From contig JAILAT010000012.1 of NCBI GenBank assembly GCA_024681475.1, positions 1 to 44,558 on the forward strand: DNA of 44,558 nt. The letters are read 5' to 3'. This stretch comes from Bacteroidales bacterium. Its GTDB lineage: Bacteria > Bacteroidota > Bacteroidia > Bacteroidales > P3. A program made the position numbers and the translations under genes. The first letter of the stretch is position 1. Each line of letters begins with the position of its first letter. A model generated the notes under the pieces. That model worked only from the letters and a program-made list of their open reading frames with translations, did no database searches and was not told the DNA's origin. Positions 7,409-14,460 of the stretch are shown here, piece by piece.

Positions 7409-8323
7409 GGAGAGACAGACACATCCTTAAGATGTAATATTTTCTTATGTACATTATTCTTTGCTTTGATTATTTGTTGCTGTCCTTGTCAAAACTGCTA
7501 TGCCCAAACCCAAGATAGTGCGGATTGGATGCGAAATGAAACCGACGAACTCCAAGAGAGAATTGCACGGAATAATGACTATTATATGTATATCCTTGCA
7601 TTGGATAATAAGATTCTGACAGGCAACACTTTTTCATTTGATGAGGTATGTCGTGCCATACCAAAATCTGCTGACGAAATTCAGCTTCTTTGGGGTAACA
7701 ATGAAATAGGAGGGCAATATCGAGGACAACGTATAGACCAATTATGTTTTATCCATGCCATTAACAACCCGAGGTCGGATATTATTGGTAGGTATTTCAC
7801 TGCGGCTTATTATGCCGAAGGCCATTATCGCAAAATTTACAACACGGATTGTTATCTGATTTGGAAAAAACATCCACAGCAAACCGAAGCTGTTTTATCC
7901 ATGCTGTTTGACAAGGAAGCCAACGACTATTTCAGTGGCATGTTCGAGGAATGGAGCAGACGGGAAATCGACAACAAACATAAAATCCAAAGGGCTTCAC
8001 TATGGGAAACAGACACTATTCATATTGTGGGGTCGGTCGTGGATATTACCAATAATAGACCAATAGAAAATGTCAAGCTGGAACTGCTAAGGGACGATGA
8101 TTCGTCGTTTGTCTGTTCTACGAAAACCAACCGTGACGGCAAGTATGGACTGGCGTTCCCTCAATTAATCCATGACGATGGAACTCTGGTGGTTTTTAAG
8201 CTGAGAATTACGGCCGATGGTTATCAATCTCTTTGCCTTGGTGTGGATATGTCGATGATAATTGAGTATCAGTCAACCATCCCGCATACACCAAGCAATT
8301 TTGGTTTGAAACCTATTCATTAA
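7349..8323 (+). CDS. Leader-module secreted protein with a carboxypeptidase-regulatory-like domain
   Basis: This 324-residue protein opens with the consensus module (residues 1-20). A hydrophobic signal sequence rich in Cys (FLCTLFFALIICCCPC) follows, ending near CYAQ at about residue 52, a likely signal peptidase I site. The middle part is unrecognised. The C-terminal 95 residues look like a beta-sandwich of the carboxypeptidase regulatory-like type: HIVGSVVDITNNRPIENVKL, then TNRDGKYGLAFP and ITADGYQSL. Such domains are common in Bacteroidota envelope proteins. As in copy A, the module lies ahead of the signal peptide as an extended n-region. The next leader ATG is 11 bases after the stop. 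Confidence 0.8.
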   Translation: MEQEPIFNEHNKQEYPPMHTGETDTSLRCNIFLCTLFFALIICCCPCQNCYAQTQDSADWMRNETDELQERIARNNDYYMYILALDNKILTGNTFSFDEVCRAIPKSADEIQLLWGNNEIGGQYRGQRIDQLCFIHAINNPRSDIIGRYFTAAYYAEGHYRKIYNTDCYLIWKKHPQQTEAVLSMLFDKEANDYFSGMFEEWSRREIDNKHKIQRASLWETDTIHIVGSVVDITNNRPIENVKLELLRDDDSSFVCSTKTNRDGKYGLAFPQLIHDDGTLVVFKLRITADGYQSLCLGVDMSMIIEYQSTIPHTPSNFGLKPIH

Positions 8324-8334
8324 ATGGCAATAAT

Positions 8335-8394
8335 ATGCAACAAGAACCGATCATAAACGAGCACAACAAACAAGAGTACCCGCCGATGCATACA
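8335..8394 (+). repeat. Leader module copy E (20 codons)
   Basis: Encodes the exact consensus core NEHNKQEYPPMHT. It is the last copy in the packed array and has no protein body behind it. Confidence 0.92.
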
Positions 8395-8454
8395 GATGAG
8401 ATAGACACACCCTTAAAAAACAAATTGAAGATAGGCTCTTTTATGAATCTTTGA
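8335..8454 (+). CDS. Terminal orphan leader ORF, 39 codons
   Basis: The ATG at 8335 opens a 39-codon frame: the module, the linker LKNKLKIGSF shared with the first lipoprotein, then Met-Asn-Leu and a TGA at 8452-8454. The match to the lipoprotein gene ends abruptly where that gene begins its signal peptide, so this looks like a gene whose body was deleted. Against that, the module core is intact and differs from other copies only by synonymous changes, so it may still be translated as a short peptide. It starts 11 bases after the preceding stop. Confidence 0.6.
   Translation: MQQEPIINEHNKQEYPPMHTDEIDTPLKNKLKIGSFMNL
8411..8444 (+). repeat. 34-base direct repeat, right copy
   Basis: This stretch is identical to 5442-5475. 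The match ends exactly where the upstream gene continues into its lipoprotein signal and this ORF runs into a stop. Confidence 0.9.
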
Positions 8455-8484
8455 CATTAATATTGGTGGGTTTAAAAAAAAATA

Positions 8485-8514
8485 TTTGTATTTCAAAAAA
8501 AAAATGTAATTTTG
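8485..8514 (+). promoter_or_regulatory. Bacteroidota-type promoter of the small RNA
   Basis: TTTG at 8485-8488 is followed after 18 bases by TAATTTTG at 8507-8514. Among the promoters in this window it is one of the best matches. The expected transcript start is near 8520, a few bases before the structured element. Confidence 0.75.
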
Positions 8515-8520
8515 CAATTT

Positions 8521-8655
8521 GAAATCAGTTGATGGTCGCAACAAGGTTGCGAGGTTTACTTTTCAGCAAACAGATTGAGGGTTCGACTCCCTCCGCTGAT
8601 ACAAGAAAAGGTGTTCACAATGGTCGGTATGGAAGACCGTGGATGCCTTTTTTTG
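8521..8655 (+). ncRNA. Putative small RNA with a tRNA-like cloverleaf
   Basis: The segment 8524-8600 can close as a four-way structure. The outer stem is ATCAGT/GCTGAT. Arm 2 is CGCAAC-AAG-GTTGCG (8537-8551), arm 3 is GTTT/AAAC (8554-8571) and arm 4 is GAGGG-TTCGACT-CCCTC (8577-8593), which has the exact form of a tRNA T-arm. Arm 2 has a three-base loop and arm 3 a ten-base loop, so it is not a normal tRNA and no reliable anticodon can be assigned. A promoter lies just upstream and a strong hairpin plus T run just downstream, giving a transcript of about 135 bases. It has no convincing reading frame. It could be a degenerate tRNA, a tRNA mimic or a known Bacteroidales RNA family I do not recognise. 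Confidence 0.6.
8607..8654 (+). terminator. Terminator of the small RNA
   Basis: A long hairpin pairs AAAGG, GTTCAC and GGTC on the left with GACC, GTGGAT and CCTTT on the right (8607-8650, some G-U pairs and a small bulge). A seven-base T run at 8648-8654 follows. Confidence 0.75.
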
Positions 8656-8716
8656 TATTTTGAGAGTTTATTTTCTAATAAATGTACATTTTAGCAACAG
8701 TATATAAAACGTCTTA

Positions 8717-9163
8717 TTACCTCAAGCAAGAATACTTAATTGAATCGAAACAGAGTTTATGTATTAACTCATTCCATTTTTTTCTATCATAATAAGGCCT
8801 ATCACCTTTTATGTATAAAGGGCTGTTAATGATATTGTCTAATAACTGGTTTAATTCGGCTTTGGAAACGCTTTCTGATACCTCGGCCATCCAAAATAGT
8901 AGTTCTCCACAAACAATGCTTCGTGGAAACATTTTTGATGGGTTATTTGCTTCACAGTAACTCATCAAGTGCCAATACTGAGAGGGGCTGTTTTTGCGGT
9001 AATCAACAACAATGTTTTCTTTCCTGGCTCTGTCAATATAACCACCACTTACTTGCTGATAACCTGACTTAACTAACATTTCAGTCAAAGGACATGGCTT
9101 GTTTTCTTTATCAAGAAAAAAGCTTCTAACTTTCTCTATTGTACATTTAGCCATCATATCCAT
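8717..9163 (-). CDS. Hypothetical protein, 148 residues
   Basis: I do not recognise this protein. It is soluble in appearance, with no signal or membrane segment, and is rich in Lys, Ser and Cys. Its C-terminal half looks helical (SESVSKAELNQLLDNIINS, then KKWNELIHKLCF). The frame opens at a GTG at 9166; I chose the ATG at 9163. It lies 27 bases downstream of the 260-residue gene on the same strand, so the two probably form one transcript. The low GC content differs from the flanking housekeeping genes and suggests acquired DNA. A role as an accessory or defence pair is possible but unsupported. Confidence 0.65.
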   Translation of the reverse strand: MDMMAKCTIEKVRSFFLDKENKPCPLTEMLVKSGYQQVSGGYIDRARKENIVVDYRKNSPSQYWHLMSYCEANNPSKMFPRSIVCGELLFWMAEVSESVSKAELNQLLDNIINSPLYIKGDRPYYDRKKWNELIHKLCFDSIKYSCLR

Positions 9164-9190
9164 CACGATTTTTCCTATATTGTTTCTAAT

Positions 9191-9973
9191 TCAATTACTG
9201 TCGCTTTTGCAATAATCAGCGATTCTTTCAGCTCTTCTTTTCACAAAATCTAACTGAGAGTCTATCCAGCCCAAATATTCATCTACATTTTTGGGGAAAG
9301 GATTGGATTCAAATAAAGGTGTATCAAGCCATAGTTTCACACGGTAGTCTTCATCTACACAGTCCTGCAAGAAAAAGAAATCTACATAACCTTTGAAGTT
9401 CACAAAGAGGTCAAAGAAGGATTTGTCCTTCTGGAATATGTCATAAAGAGGCGAATCCTCTCTGATGTAGAACCGACGAATACACTCTAATGTCAAATCC
9501 CATCTGTCTCGGATTTTACTTCTACAACCACGTTTTTGATTAATGCTATCATGATGTTTGGGAAATATTATTGTGCCTCCAATCGTATATGTTTTGCGAT
9601 CATAGTTTTCAAAGAAATCAGTGTAGGAGGGTACCACCTGTTTAACCTGTTCCAGTAGTACCTTAGTGCGTTCATACCTGAAACTCGCAGTGATTGAATC
9701 ACTTCCAAAAACCATATCATTCCATTTTAAATACGAATCTTTATTTGTCGTCAAGCATAATACCTGCCCATTGGGTAATGGCTTACTCCACAAAGCTTGA
9801 TGATATGCTCTCAGAGTCGGACTCGAAGAATCGGGGTCACGTCCAGTATTATCTGACCTAACATCAAAGAATATGTCTATATCTTCTAATCTTACCATAT
9901 CAATTCGGTTCTTAATTTCACCAGTTATCATAATGATAACTTTAACTTTTGTAAAGTTAATAACGTCAAACAT
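9191..9973 (-). CDS. Hypothetical protein, possibly DUF6994-like
   Basis: This is a 260-residue soluble protein. Near residues 36-68 it has the pattern FDVRSDNTGRDPDSSSPTLR followed by AYHQALWSKPLPNG, which I recall from a family of bacterial hypothetical proteins (DUF6994); I am not certain of the name. A later segment is rich in aromatic residues (FFDLFVNFKGYVDFFFLQDC). No catalytic motif stands out. Possible starts are the ATG at 9973 (used here), or internal Mets at 9931 and 9898, the latter being closest to the conserved part. It directly follows a tiny ORF (TAA then ATG) and precedes the 148-residue gene in the same low-GC pair. Confidence 0.65.
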   Translation of the reverse strand: MFDVINFTKVKVIIMITGEIKNRIDMVRLEDIDIFFDVRSDNTGRDPDSSSPTLRAYHQALWSKPLPNGQVLCLTTNKDSYLKWNDMVFGSDSITASFRYERTKVLLEQVKQVVPSYTDFFENYDRKTYTIGGTIIFPKHHDSINQKRGCRSKIRDRWDLTLECIRRFYIREDSPLYDIFQKDKSFFDLFVNFKGYVDFFFLQDCVDEDYRVKLWLDTPLFESNPFPKNVDEYLGWIDSQLDFVKRRAERIADYCKSDSN

Positions 9974-10097
9974 TTACTTTTTATTGTGTTTTTCTGCTTT
10001 ACCCTTTAACGCTGCTCGTTCCATCTTGTATTTCTCCATTTCTATCTGCAATTCTTCCATAATTTGGAGTGCTCAGATTTTTATGTAATCTCTTCAT
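9974..10097 (-). pseudogene. Two overlapping tiny ORFs, possible frameshifted gene remnant
   Basis: An ATG at 10097, preceded by AAGGAG, opens a 32-codon frame beginning MKRLHKNLSTPNYGR and ending at 9999. An overlapping frame from 10060 encodes 28 residues (MEELQIEMEKYKMERAALKG and a short basic tail), rich in Glu and Lys and probably helical, and ends immediately before the ATG of the 260-residue gene. Joined by one frameshift they would make a single basic, helical tail. I read this as a remnant of a longer gene or a small gene hit by a frameshift. No function can be given. The rest of 10098-10224 holds nothing I can support. Confidence 0.35.
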
Positions 10098-10224
10098 TCG
10101 TGTACTTTCTCCTTGATTAAGTTTTTTTTGCTTCTGTTAAACTTATCACAGTTCGTTTTGGAAGCATTATATACGTATCTCTTCTCTCGGTAAAATAAAA
10201 TAATTTATCTTACGTTATATCAAC

Positions 10225-10284
10225 ATGGAAACACAAGTATTAAACGAACATAACAAGCAAGAGTACCCGCCGATGCATACAGCG
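10225..10284 (+). repeat. Leader module copy F, within the AlaX-like gene
   Basis: Encodes METQVL then the exact core NEHNKQEYPPMHT and continues AEHILNQ. In this gene the module is part of the enzyme itself, because the His of MHT is the first of the HxxxH metal ligands. This makes it the likely source of the other copies. Confidence 0.9.
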
Positions 10285-10695
10285 GAACATATTCTTAACC
10301 AGACTATGGTGCGGATGTTCGGATGTCCGCGGTCGCGAAACGCCCATATTGAACGCAAGAAGAGCAAATGCGACTACCTGCTTCCCATTCCGCCTACAGA
10401 GGAACAGGTAAAAGAACTGGAACAGCGCGTCAACGACGTGATATCCAGCCATCTGCCTGTAAGCTATGAATTTGTGAGTCGCGATGCCGTACCCCCAGAG
10501 GTAGACCTCGGCAAACTTCCCGACGATGCCAGCAACACTCTTCGTCTGGTTCGCATAGGCGATTACGACCTCTGTGCCTGCGTGGGCACACACGTCCAAA
10601 ACACTTCAGAAATAGGCGTTTTTTCAATCATCAGTCACGACTACAACTCTGAGACTCACACCTGGCGCCTCCGCTTCCGACTGAAAGAGTCCTGA
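10225..10695 (+). CDS. AlaX-like tRNA-editing domain protein (free-standing)
   Basis: This 156-residue protein resembles the second additional domain of threonyl- and alanyl-tRNA synthetases and free-standing AlaX proteins. The two zinc-site motifs are visible: HTAEH (His18 and His22) and CVGTH (Cys119 and His123), the latter inside CVGTHVQNTSEIGVF, which parallels CGGTHIANTGRIGMF of the nearby AlaS. Family members hydrolyse mischarged tRNA, for example Ser-tRNA(Ala); the exact substrate is unknown, and the central part (RNAHIERKKSKCDY) is unlike canonical AlaX. It is convergent with the minus-strand genes next to alaS. Its first 19 residues are the module repeated in the array upstream. Confidence 0.85.
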   Translation: METQVLNEHNKQEYPPMHTAEHILNQTMVRMFGCPRSRNAHIERKKSKCDYLLPIPPTEEQVKELEQRVNDVISSHLPVSYEFVSRDAVPPEVDLGKLPDDASNTLRLVRIGDYDLCACVGTHVQNTSEIGVFSIISHDYNSETHTWRLRFRLKES

Positions 10696-10713
10696 CAACA
10701 AAAAGGATGGGCC

Positions 10714-11367
10714 CTATTCCACATTTTCTATTGGGGCATCCTCAGGCACAAGGTCGTCGACCAGCGGCTGGAACTGCGGCCTCATGTTCAGGCGAATGAC
10801 CACGAGCACTGCGATGACAACGAAGAGCACTGCGATGACCAGCGCATGCCATTTGCGTCTGTTGGTAACAATGCCGTGCCATTCATCTTTGATTTTGTCC
10901 ACTGTCTCGCCGACACGACTCTCTGTCGTCTCCGCAGCAGCCTCCTCTGGAGATGGTATCGCTGTATCAGAAACTGTGACAGCATCCTCATGATTGACAT
11001 CATCACTCTCGACAGGTTCTTCCTGCAGAGTCACACACTCGTCGACGACAGGTTCTTCAACCTCTTCATTTGAAGGCCTTGCCGGCTCCGGCTCAACGGG
11101 AGCTTGAGGTTCTTTACGTTGTGCTAATATTGTATAGACGTACTTGCCATCGCGAACCGTTTCCACCACTTGTTGCGCTGCCAACGCCTCAGGTAGCGAC
11201 GTCGCCTCATCGGCAAGCTGCTCCAGCACCGCAAAGCGACGCCAGTAGAGACTTCCCTTCCGACGCTGGCAGGCAAAGGCGCGATACAGCTTGCCCCACT
11301 CGCCCTCAGCCACCTGACGTTCCAGGTGGTAGAATGCCTTCTTTCCGTCTATCTTTTTGTTGTCCAT
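10714..11367 (-). CDS. Single-pass membrane protein of unknown function
   Basis: This 217-residue protein has three parts. The basic N-terminal domain (about residues 1-85) contains two tryptophan-rich helices (EGEWGKLYRAFAC and GSLYWRRFAVLEQLADEA). A long acidic, proline-rich linker (about 86-160) follows. One membrane helix lies near residues 172-190 (HALVIAVLFVVIAVLVVIRL), with a short tail. The acidic linker makes it likely that the N-terminal domain reaches away from the membrane in the cytoplasm. I recognise no family. It lies 14 bases downstream of alaS on the same strand and may be co-transcribed with it; its 3' end faces the AlaX-like gene. Confidence 0.72.
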   Translation of the reverse strand: MDNKKIDGKKAFYHLERQVAEGEWGKLYRAFACQRRKGSLYWRRFAVLEQLADEATSLPEALAAQQVVETVRDGKYVYTILAQRKEPQAPVEPEPARPSNEEVEEPVVDECVTLQEEPVESDDVNHEDAVTVSDTAIPSPEEAAAETTESRVGETVDKIKDEWHGIVTNRRKWHALVIAVLFVVIAVLVVIRLNMRPQFQPLVDDLVPEDAPIENVE

Positions 11368-11381
11368 CCCATTAGCAACCG

Positions 11382-13994
11382 TTAGGCCATAATCTCAGCG
11401 ACAGCCACTTCGATGGCACGAGCCACGCCTTCAACATTCTTGCCTCCAGCGGTGGCATAGGCAGGCTGGCCGCCGCCGCCACCTTGTATCTCTTTGCCTG
11501 CAGCACGGATGATGGTGCCGGCATTTTTTCCGGCATCCACTCGGTTCTGGCCCAGACAGATAAGCAACGAGGGCTTGTCGCCATAGCTGCTTCCCAGCAC
11601 CAGCGCCATATCGGGATTGTCGGTACGGAGCTGCATCACAGCATCTTTCAGCTGCATCAGGTCCACATCCATGCGCTTGGCCAGCACCGGATTGCTTTGC
11701 AGCTCCGCTGCCAGCTGCTGACGCAGCGAGTTCACCTTTTCCTTCTGGAAATCGGCGATCTCAGCACGCAGTGCGGCATTGTCGTCCTGCAACTTCTGGA
11801 TAGCTGCCGCCAAGTCTTTGGGGTTCTTCAGCAAGGCTTTGGCATCTTCCAGACCATCCTGAATATCATCGACATATTGTTCTGCCGCCAGACCTGTCAC
11901 CGCCTCGATGCGGCGCATACCGGCAGCCACGGCGCCTTCGCTGACGATACGGAACATACCGATACGACCCGTGTTGGCGATATGGGTGCCGCCACAGAAC
12001 TCCACGCTCTCGCCGAACTTCACGACACGCACAAACTCGCCATATTTTTCTCCAAACAGAGCCATTGCTCCCAGTTTCTGCGCTTCGGCAATGGGCATGG
12101 CACGATGCTCTTCGAGCGGAATAGCTCGACGAATATCTTCATTGACAAGGTGTTCCACGGCACGTATCTCTTCGTGGCTCATCTTGGCAAAATGCGAGAA
12201 GTCGAAACGCAGACGCTGTGCGTCGACACTCGAGCCTTTCTGCTCGACATGGGTACCGAGAACAGTACGCAACGCTTTGTGCAACAGGTGCGTAGCAGAG
12301 TGGTTGCGCATGATGGCCGTGCGGCGCTCCGCGTCGACACATGCCGTAAATGTGGCGCTCATATCTTCAGGCAACTGGCTGACCAGATGCACGATAAGAC
12401 CATTCTCTTTCTTGGTGTCGAATACGGTGATGCGCTCGTCGCCATTGCTCAGCGTGCCCGAGTCGCCCACCTGGCCGCCGCTCTCGCCATAGAAGGGGGT
12501 GCGGTCCAGAACAAGCTGGTAGTATTCTTTATCTTTCGATTTCACTCGGCGATAACGCACGATATGCACCTCGGACCTCATCTCGTCGTAGCCTGTAAAC
12601 TCCTCTTCCACACCATCTTGCAGCACCACCCAGTCGTCGTTCTCCACGGCGGCTGCGGCACGCGAACGGTTCTTCTGCTCGGCCAGGCCCTGCTGGAAGC
12701 CTTCCATATCCACGCTCCACCCCTGCTCGGCAGCCATCAGCTGCGTGAGGTCGATGGGGAAGCCGTAAGTGTCGAACAGCTCGAAAGCGAAAGCGCCATC
12801 GATCTTCTTCTCCTGTGCCGCGGCACCAGTGGCCTTGGCCAGATAGGTCTCGAATTTCACGATGCCGTTGGACAGCGTCTTCAGGAACGATTGCTCCTCT
12901 TCGAGGATGATGCGCTCTATCAGCGTCTGCTGCTGCTTCAACTCGCCAAACTGGCCGCCCATCTGTTCCACCAGCGTGGGAACCAGCGTGTTGAGGAAGG
13001 GCTCTTTGAATCCCAGGAAGGTGTAGCCGTAGCGCACAGCACGGCGCAGGATGCGGCGGATGACATAACCGGCCTTGGCGTTGGAGGGCAGCTGTCCGTC
13101 GGCGATGGAGAAGGCCACGGCGCGTAGATGGTCGGCACAGACACGCATGGCCACGTCGGCCTGCTCGTCTTTGCCATACTCGCGGCCGGCGCGGTGGGCC
13201 AAAGCCTGGATCAGCGGCTGGAACACATCGGTGTCGTAGTTCGACTTTTTGCCCTGCATCACCATGCAGAGGCGCTCGAAGCCCATACCGGTATCGATAT
13301 GCTTGGCTTTCAATGGCTCCAGCGTGCCATTGGCCAGACGGTTGTATTGCATGAACACCAGGTTCCAAATCTCAATCACCAGCGGATTGTCTTTGTTGAC
13401 AAGCTCAGCGCCAGGCACTTTGGCTTTCTCGGCAGCATCGCGCAGGTCAATGTGAATCTCGCTGCAAGGGCCGCAGGGACCCTGCTCGCCCATCTCCCAG
13501 AAGTTGTCTTTCTTCGACCCTCTCAGGATGCGGCTCTCGTCGATGTGCTCTTTCCAGAAGTCGTAGGCCTCGGTATCCATCGACAGATTCTCCTTCTCGT
13601 CGCCGCCAAAGACGGTGACATAGAGGCAGCTCTTGTCGATACCCATCACCTCGGTGAGGAACTCCCAGCCGAAAGCGATGGCTTCGCGTTTGAAATAATC
13701 ACCAAACGACCAGTTGCCCAGCATCTCGAACATGGTATGGTGATACGTGTCGTGGCCCACCTCTTCCAGGTCGTTGTGTTTTCCGCTGACACGCAGACAC
13801 TTCTGCGAGTCGCACACCCTGGCGTAGGGTGCCGGGCGGTTGCCCAGAAAAATGTCTTTGAACTGGTTCATGCCCGCGTTGGTGAACATCAACGTGGGGT
13901 CGTTCTTCACCACCATCGGTGCCGACGGCACAACGTGGTGATTTTTACTCTCGAAATACTGCAAGAATTTGGTTCTTATCTCATTGGATGTCAT
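11382..13994 (-). CDS. alaS: Alanine--tRNA ligase
   Basis: This 870-residue enzyme attaches alanine to tRNA(Ala). The class II catalytic core is at the N-terminus, starting SNEIRTKFLQYFESKNH with TLMFTNAGMNQFKD (motif 1 region) and GPCGPCSEIH. The editing domain carries HSATHLLH and CGGTHIANTGRIGMF, giving the HxxxH and CxxxH metal site, and the C-terminal C-Ala domain ends the protein with the GGGGQPAYA glycine loop. The length is usual for the family. It follows the GroES-like gene by 29 bases, and the unknown membrane protein gene starts 14 bases after its stop, so the three probably share a transcript. Confidence 0.98.
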   Translation of the reverse strand: MTSNEIRTKFLQYFESKNHHVVPSAPMVVKNDPTLMFTNAGMNQFKDIFLGNRPAPYARVCDSQKCLRVSGKHNDLEEVGHDTYHHTMFEMLGNWSFGDYFKREAIAFGWEFLTEVMGIDKSCLYVTVFGGDEKENLSMDTEAYDFWKEHIDESRILRGSKKDNFWEMGEQGPCGPCSEIHIDLRDAAEKAKVPGAELVNKDNPLVIEIWNLVFMQYNRLANGTLEPLKAKHIDTGMGFERLCMVMQGKKSNYDTDVFQPLIQALAHRAGREYGKDEQADVAMRVCADHLRAVAFSIADGQLPSNAKAGYVIRRILRRAVRYGYTFLGFKEPFLNTLVPTLVEQMGGQFGELKQQQTLIERIILEEEQSFLKTLSNGIVKFETYLAKATGAAAQEKKIDGAFAFELFDTYGFPIDLTQLMAAEQGWSVDMEGFQQGLAEQKNRSRAAAAVENDDWVVLQDGVEEEFTGYDEMRSEVHIVRYRRVKSKDKEYYQLVLDRTPFYGESGGQVGDSGTLSNGDERITVFDTKKENGLIVHLVSQLPEDMSATFTACVDAERRTAIMRNHSATHLLHKALRTVLGTHVEQKGSSVDAQRLRFDFSHFAKMSHEEIRAVEHLVNEDIRRAIPLEEHRAMPIAEAQKLGAMALFGEKYGEFVRVVKFGESVEFCGGTHIANTGRIGMFRIVSEGAVAAGMRRIEAVTGLAAEQYVDDIQDGLEDAKALLKNPKDLAAAIQKLQDDNAALRAEIADFQKEKVNSLRQQLAAELQSNPVLAKRMDVDLMQLKDAVMQLRTDNPDMALVLGSSYGDKPSLLICLGQNRVDAGKNAGTIIRAAGKEIQGGGGGQPAYATAGGKNVEGVARAIEVAVAEIMA

Positions 13995-14023
13995 AATCGT
14001 AACTTATCTTTGGATTAATAATA

Positions 14024-14404
14024 TTAAAATTCGTCGCGTTCCACCAGCAGGATGGCACTTTGGGGAACGATGAAATATTTTTCGCCATTATATTTGATTT
14101 CCACGGCACTCTTCAGCATGAACAACGCCAAATCGCCAGGCTGCACCTGCAAAGGCATATACTTTAGCTCTTGGTCTTTGGGGTTCCACGACTCCTCGGC
14201 TTCCATGTTGGGGATGGCATAGCCCGGGCCACATTTCAGGATGAAGCCCGACTGGACCTCCTCCTTCTCTTGATAGCCCGCCGGCAGATAGAGTCCGCTC
14301 TTGGTGCGCTTCGCCGCATTGCCGGGCTGAATCAGCACCCTGTCGCCTATCACAATGAGGTTTTCCAACCCATTTTGACGTGATGATGTCTCCATATCTA
14401 GCAT
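14024..14404 (-). CDS. GroES-like (Cpn10-fold) protein
   Basis: This 126-residue protein has the chaperonin-10 pattern: LIVIGDRVLIQPGNAAKRTKSGLYLP at residues 15-40, and VQPGDLALFMLKSAVEIKYNGEKYFIVPQSAILLVER near the end. It is about 30 residues longer than GroES, with an insert around GPGYAIPNMEAEESWNPKDQ, and the mobile loop differs. No groEL lies next to it. It is therefore more likely a paralogue of unknown role than the main co-chaperonin. Alternative starts are the ATG at 14404 (used) and at 14395. It is first in a probable operon with alaS, under a -7 box at 14461-14468. Confidence 0.8.
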   Translation of the reverse strand: MLDMETSSRQNGLENLIVIGDRVLIQPGNAAKRTKSGLYLPAGYQEKEEVQSGFILKCGPGYAIPNMEAEESWNPKDQELKYMPLQVQPGDLALFMLKSAVEIKYNGEKYFIVPQSAILLVERDEF

Positions 14405-14460
14405 ACAATATATTTTGTTTCAATCATATATACACGTTTCTCTCGCGAGAAATGCGGTGT

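Noticed and set aside
8524..8600. Ordinary tRNA gene
   Set aside because: Only the T-arm is canonical. The D-like arm has a three-base loop and the anticodon-like arm a four-base-pair stem with a ten-base loop, so no anticodon can be read.
8571..8600. Attachment site formed from a tRNA 3' end
   Set aside because: The T-arm could be an integration scar, but no second copy and no integrase of mobile type lie in the window, and the sequence pairs with its own 5' side.
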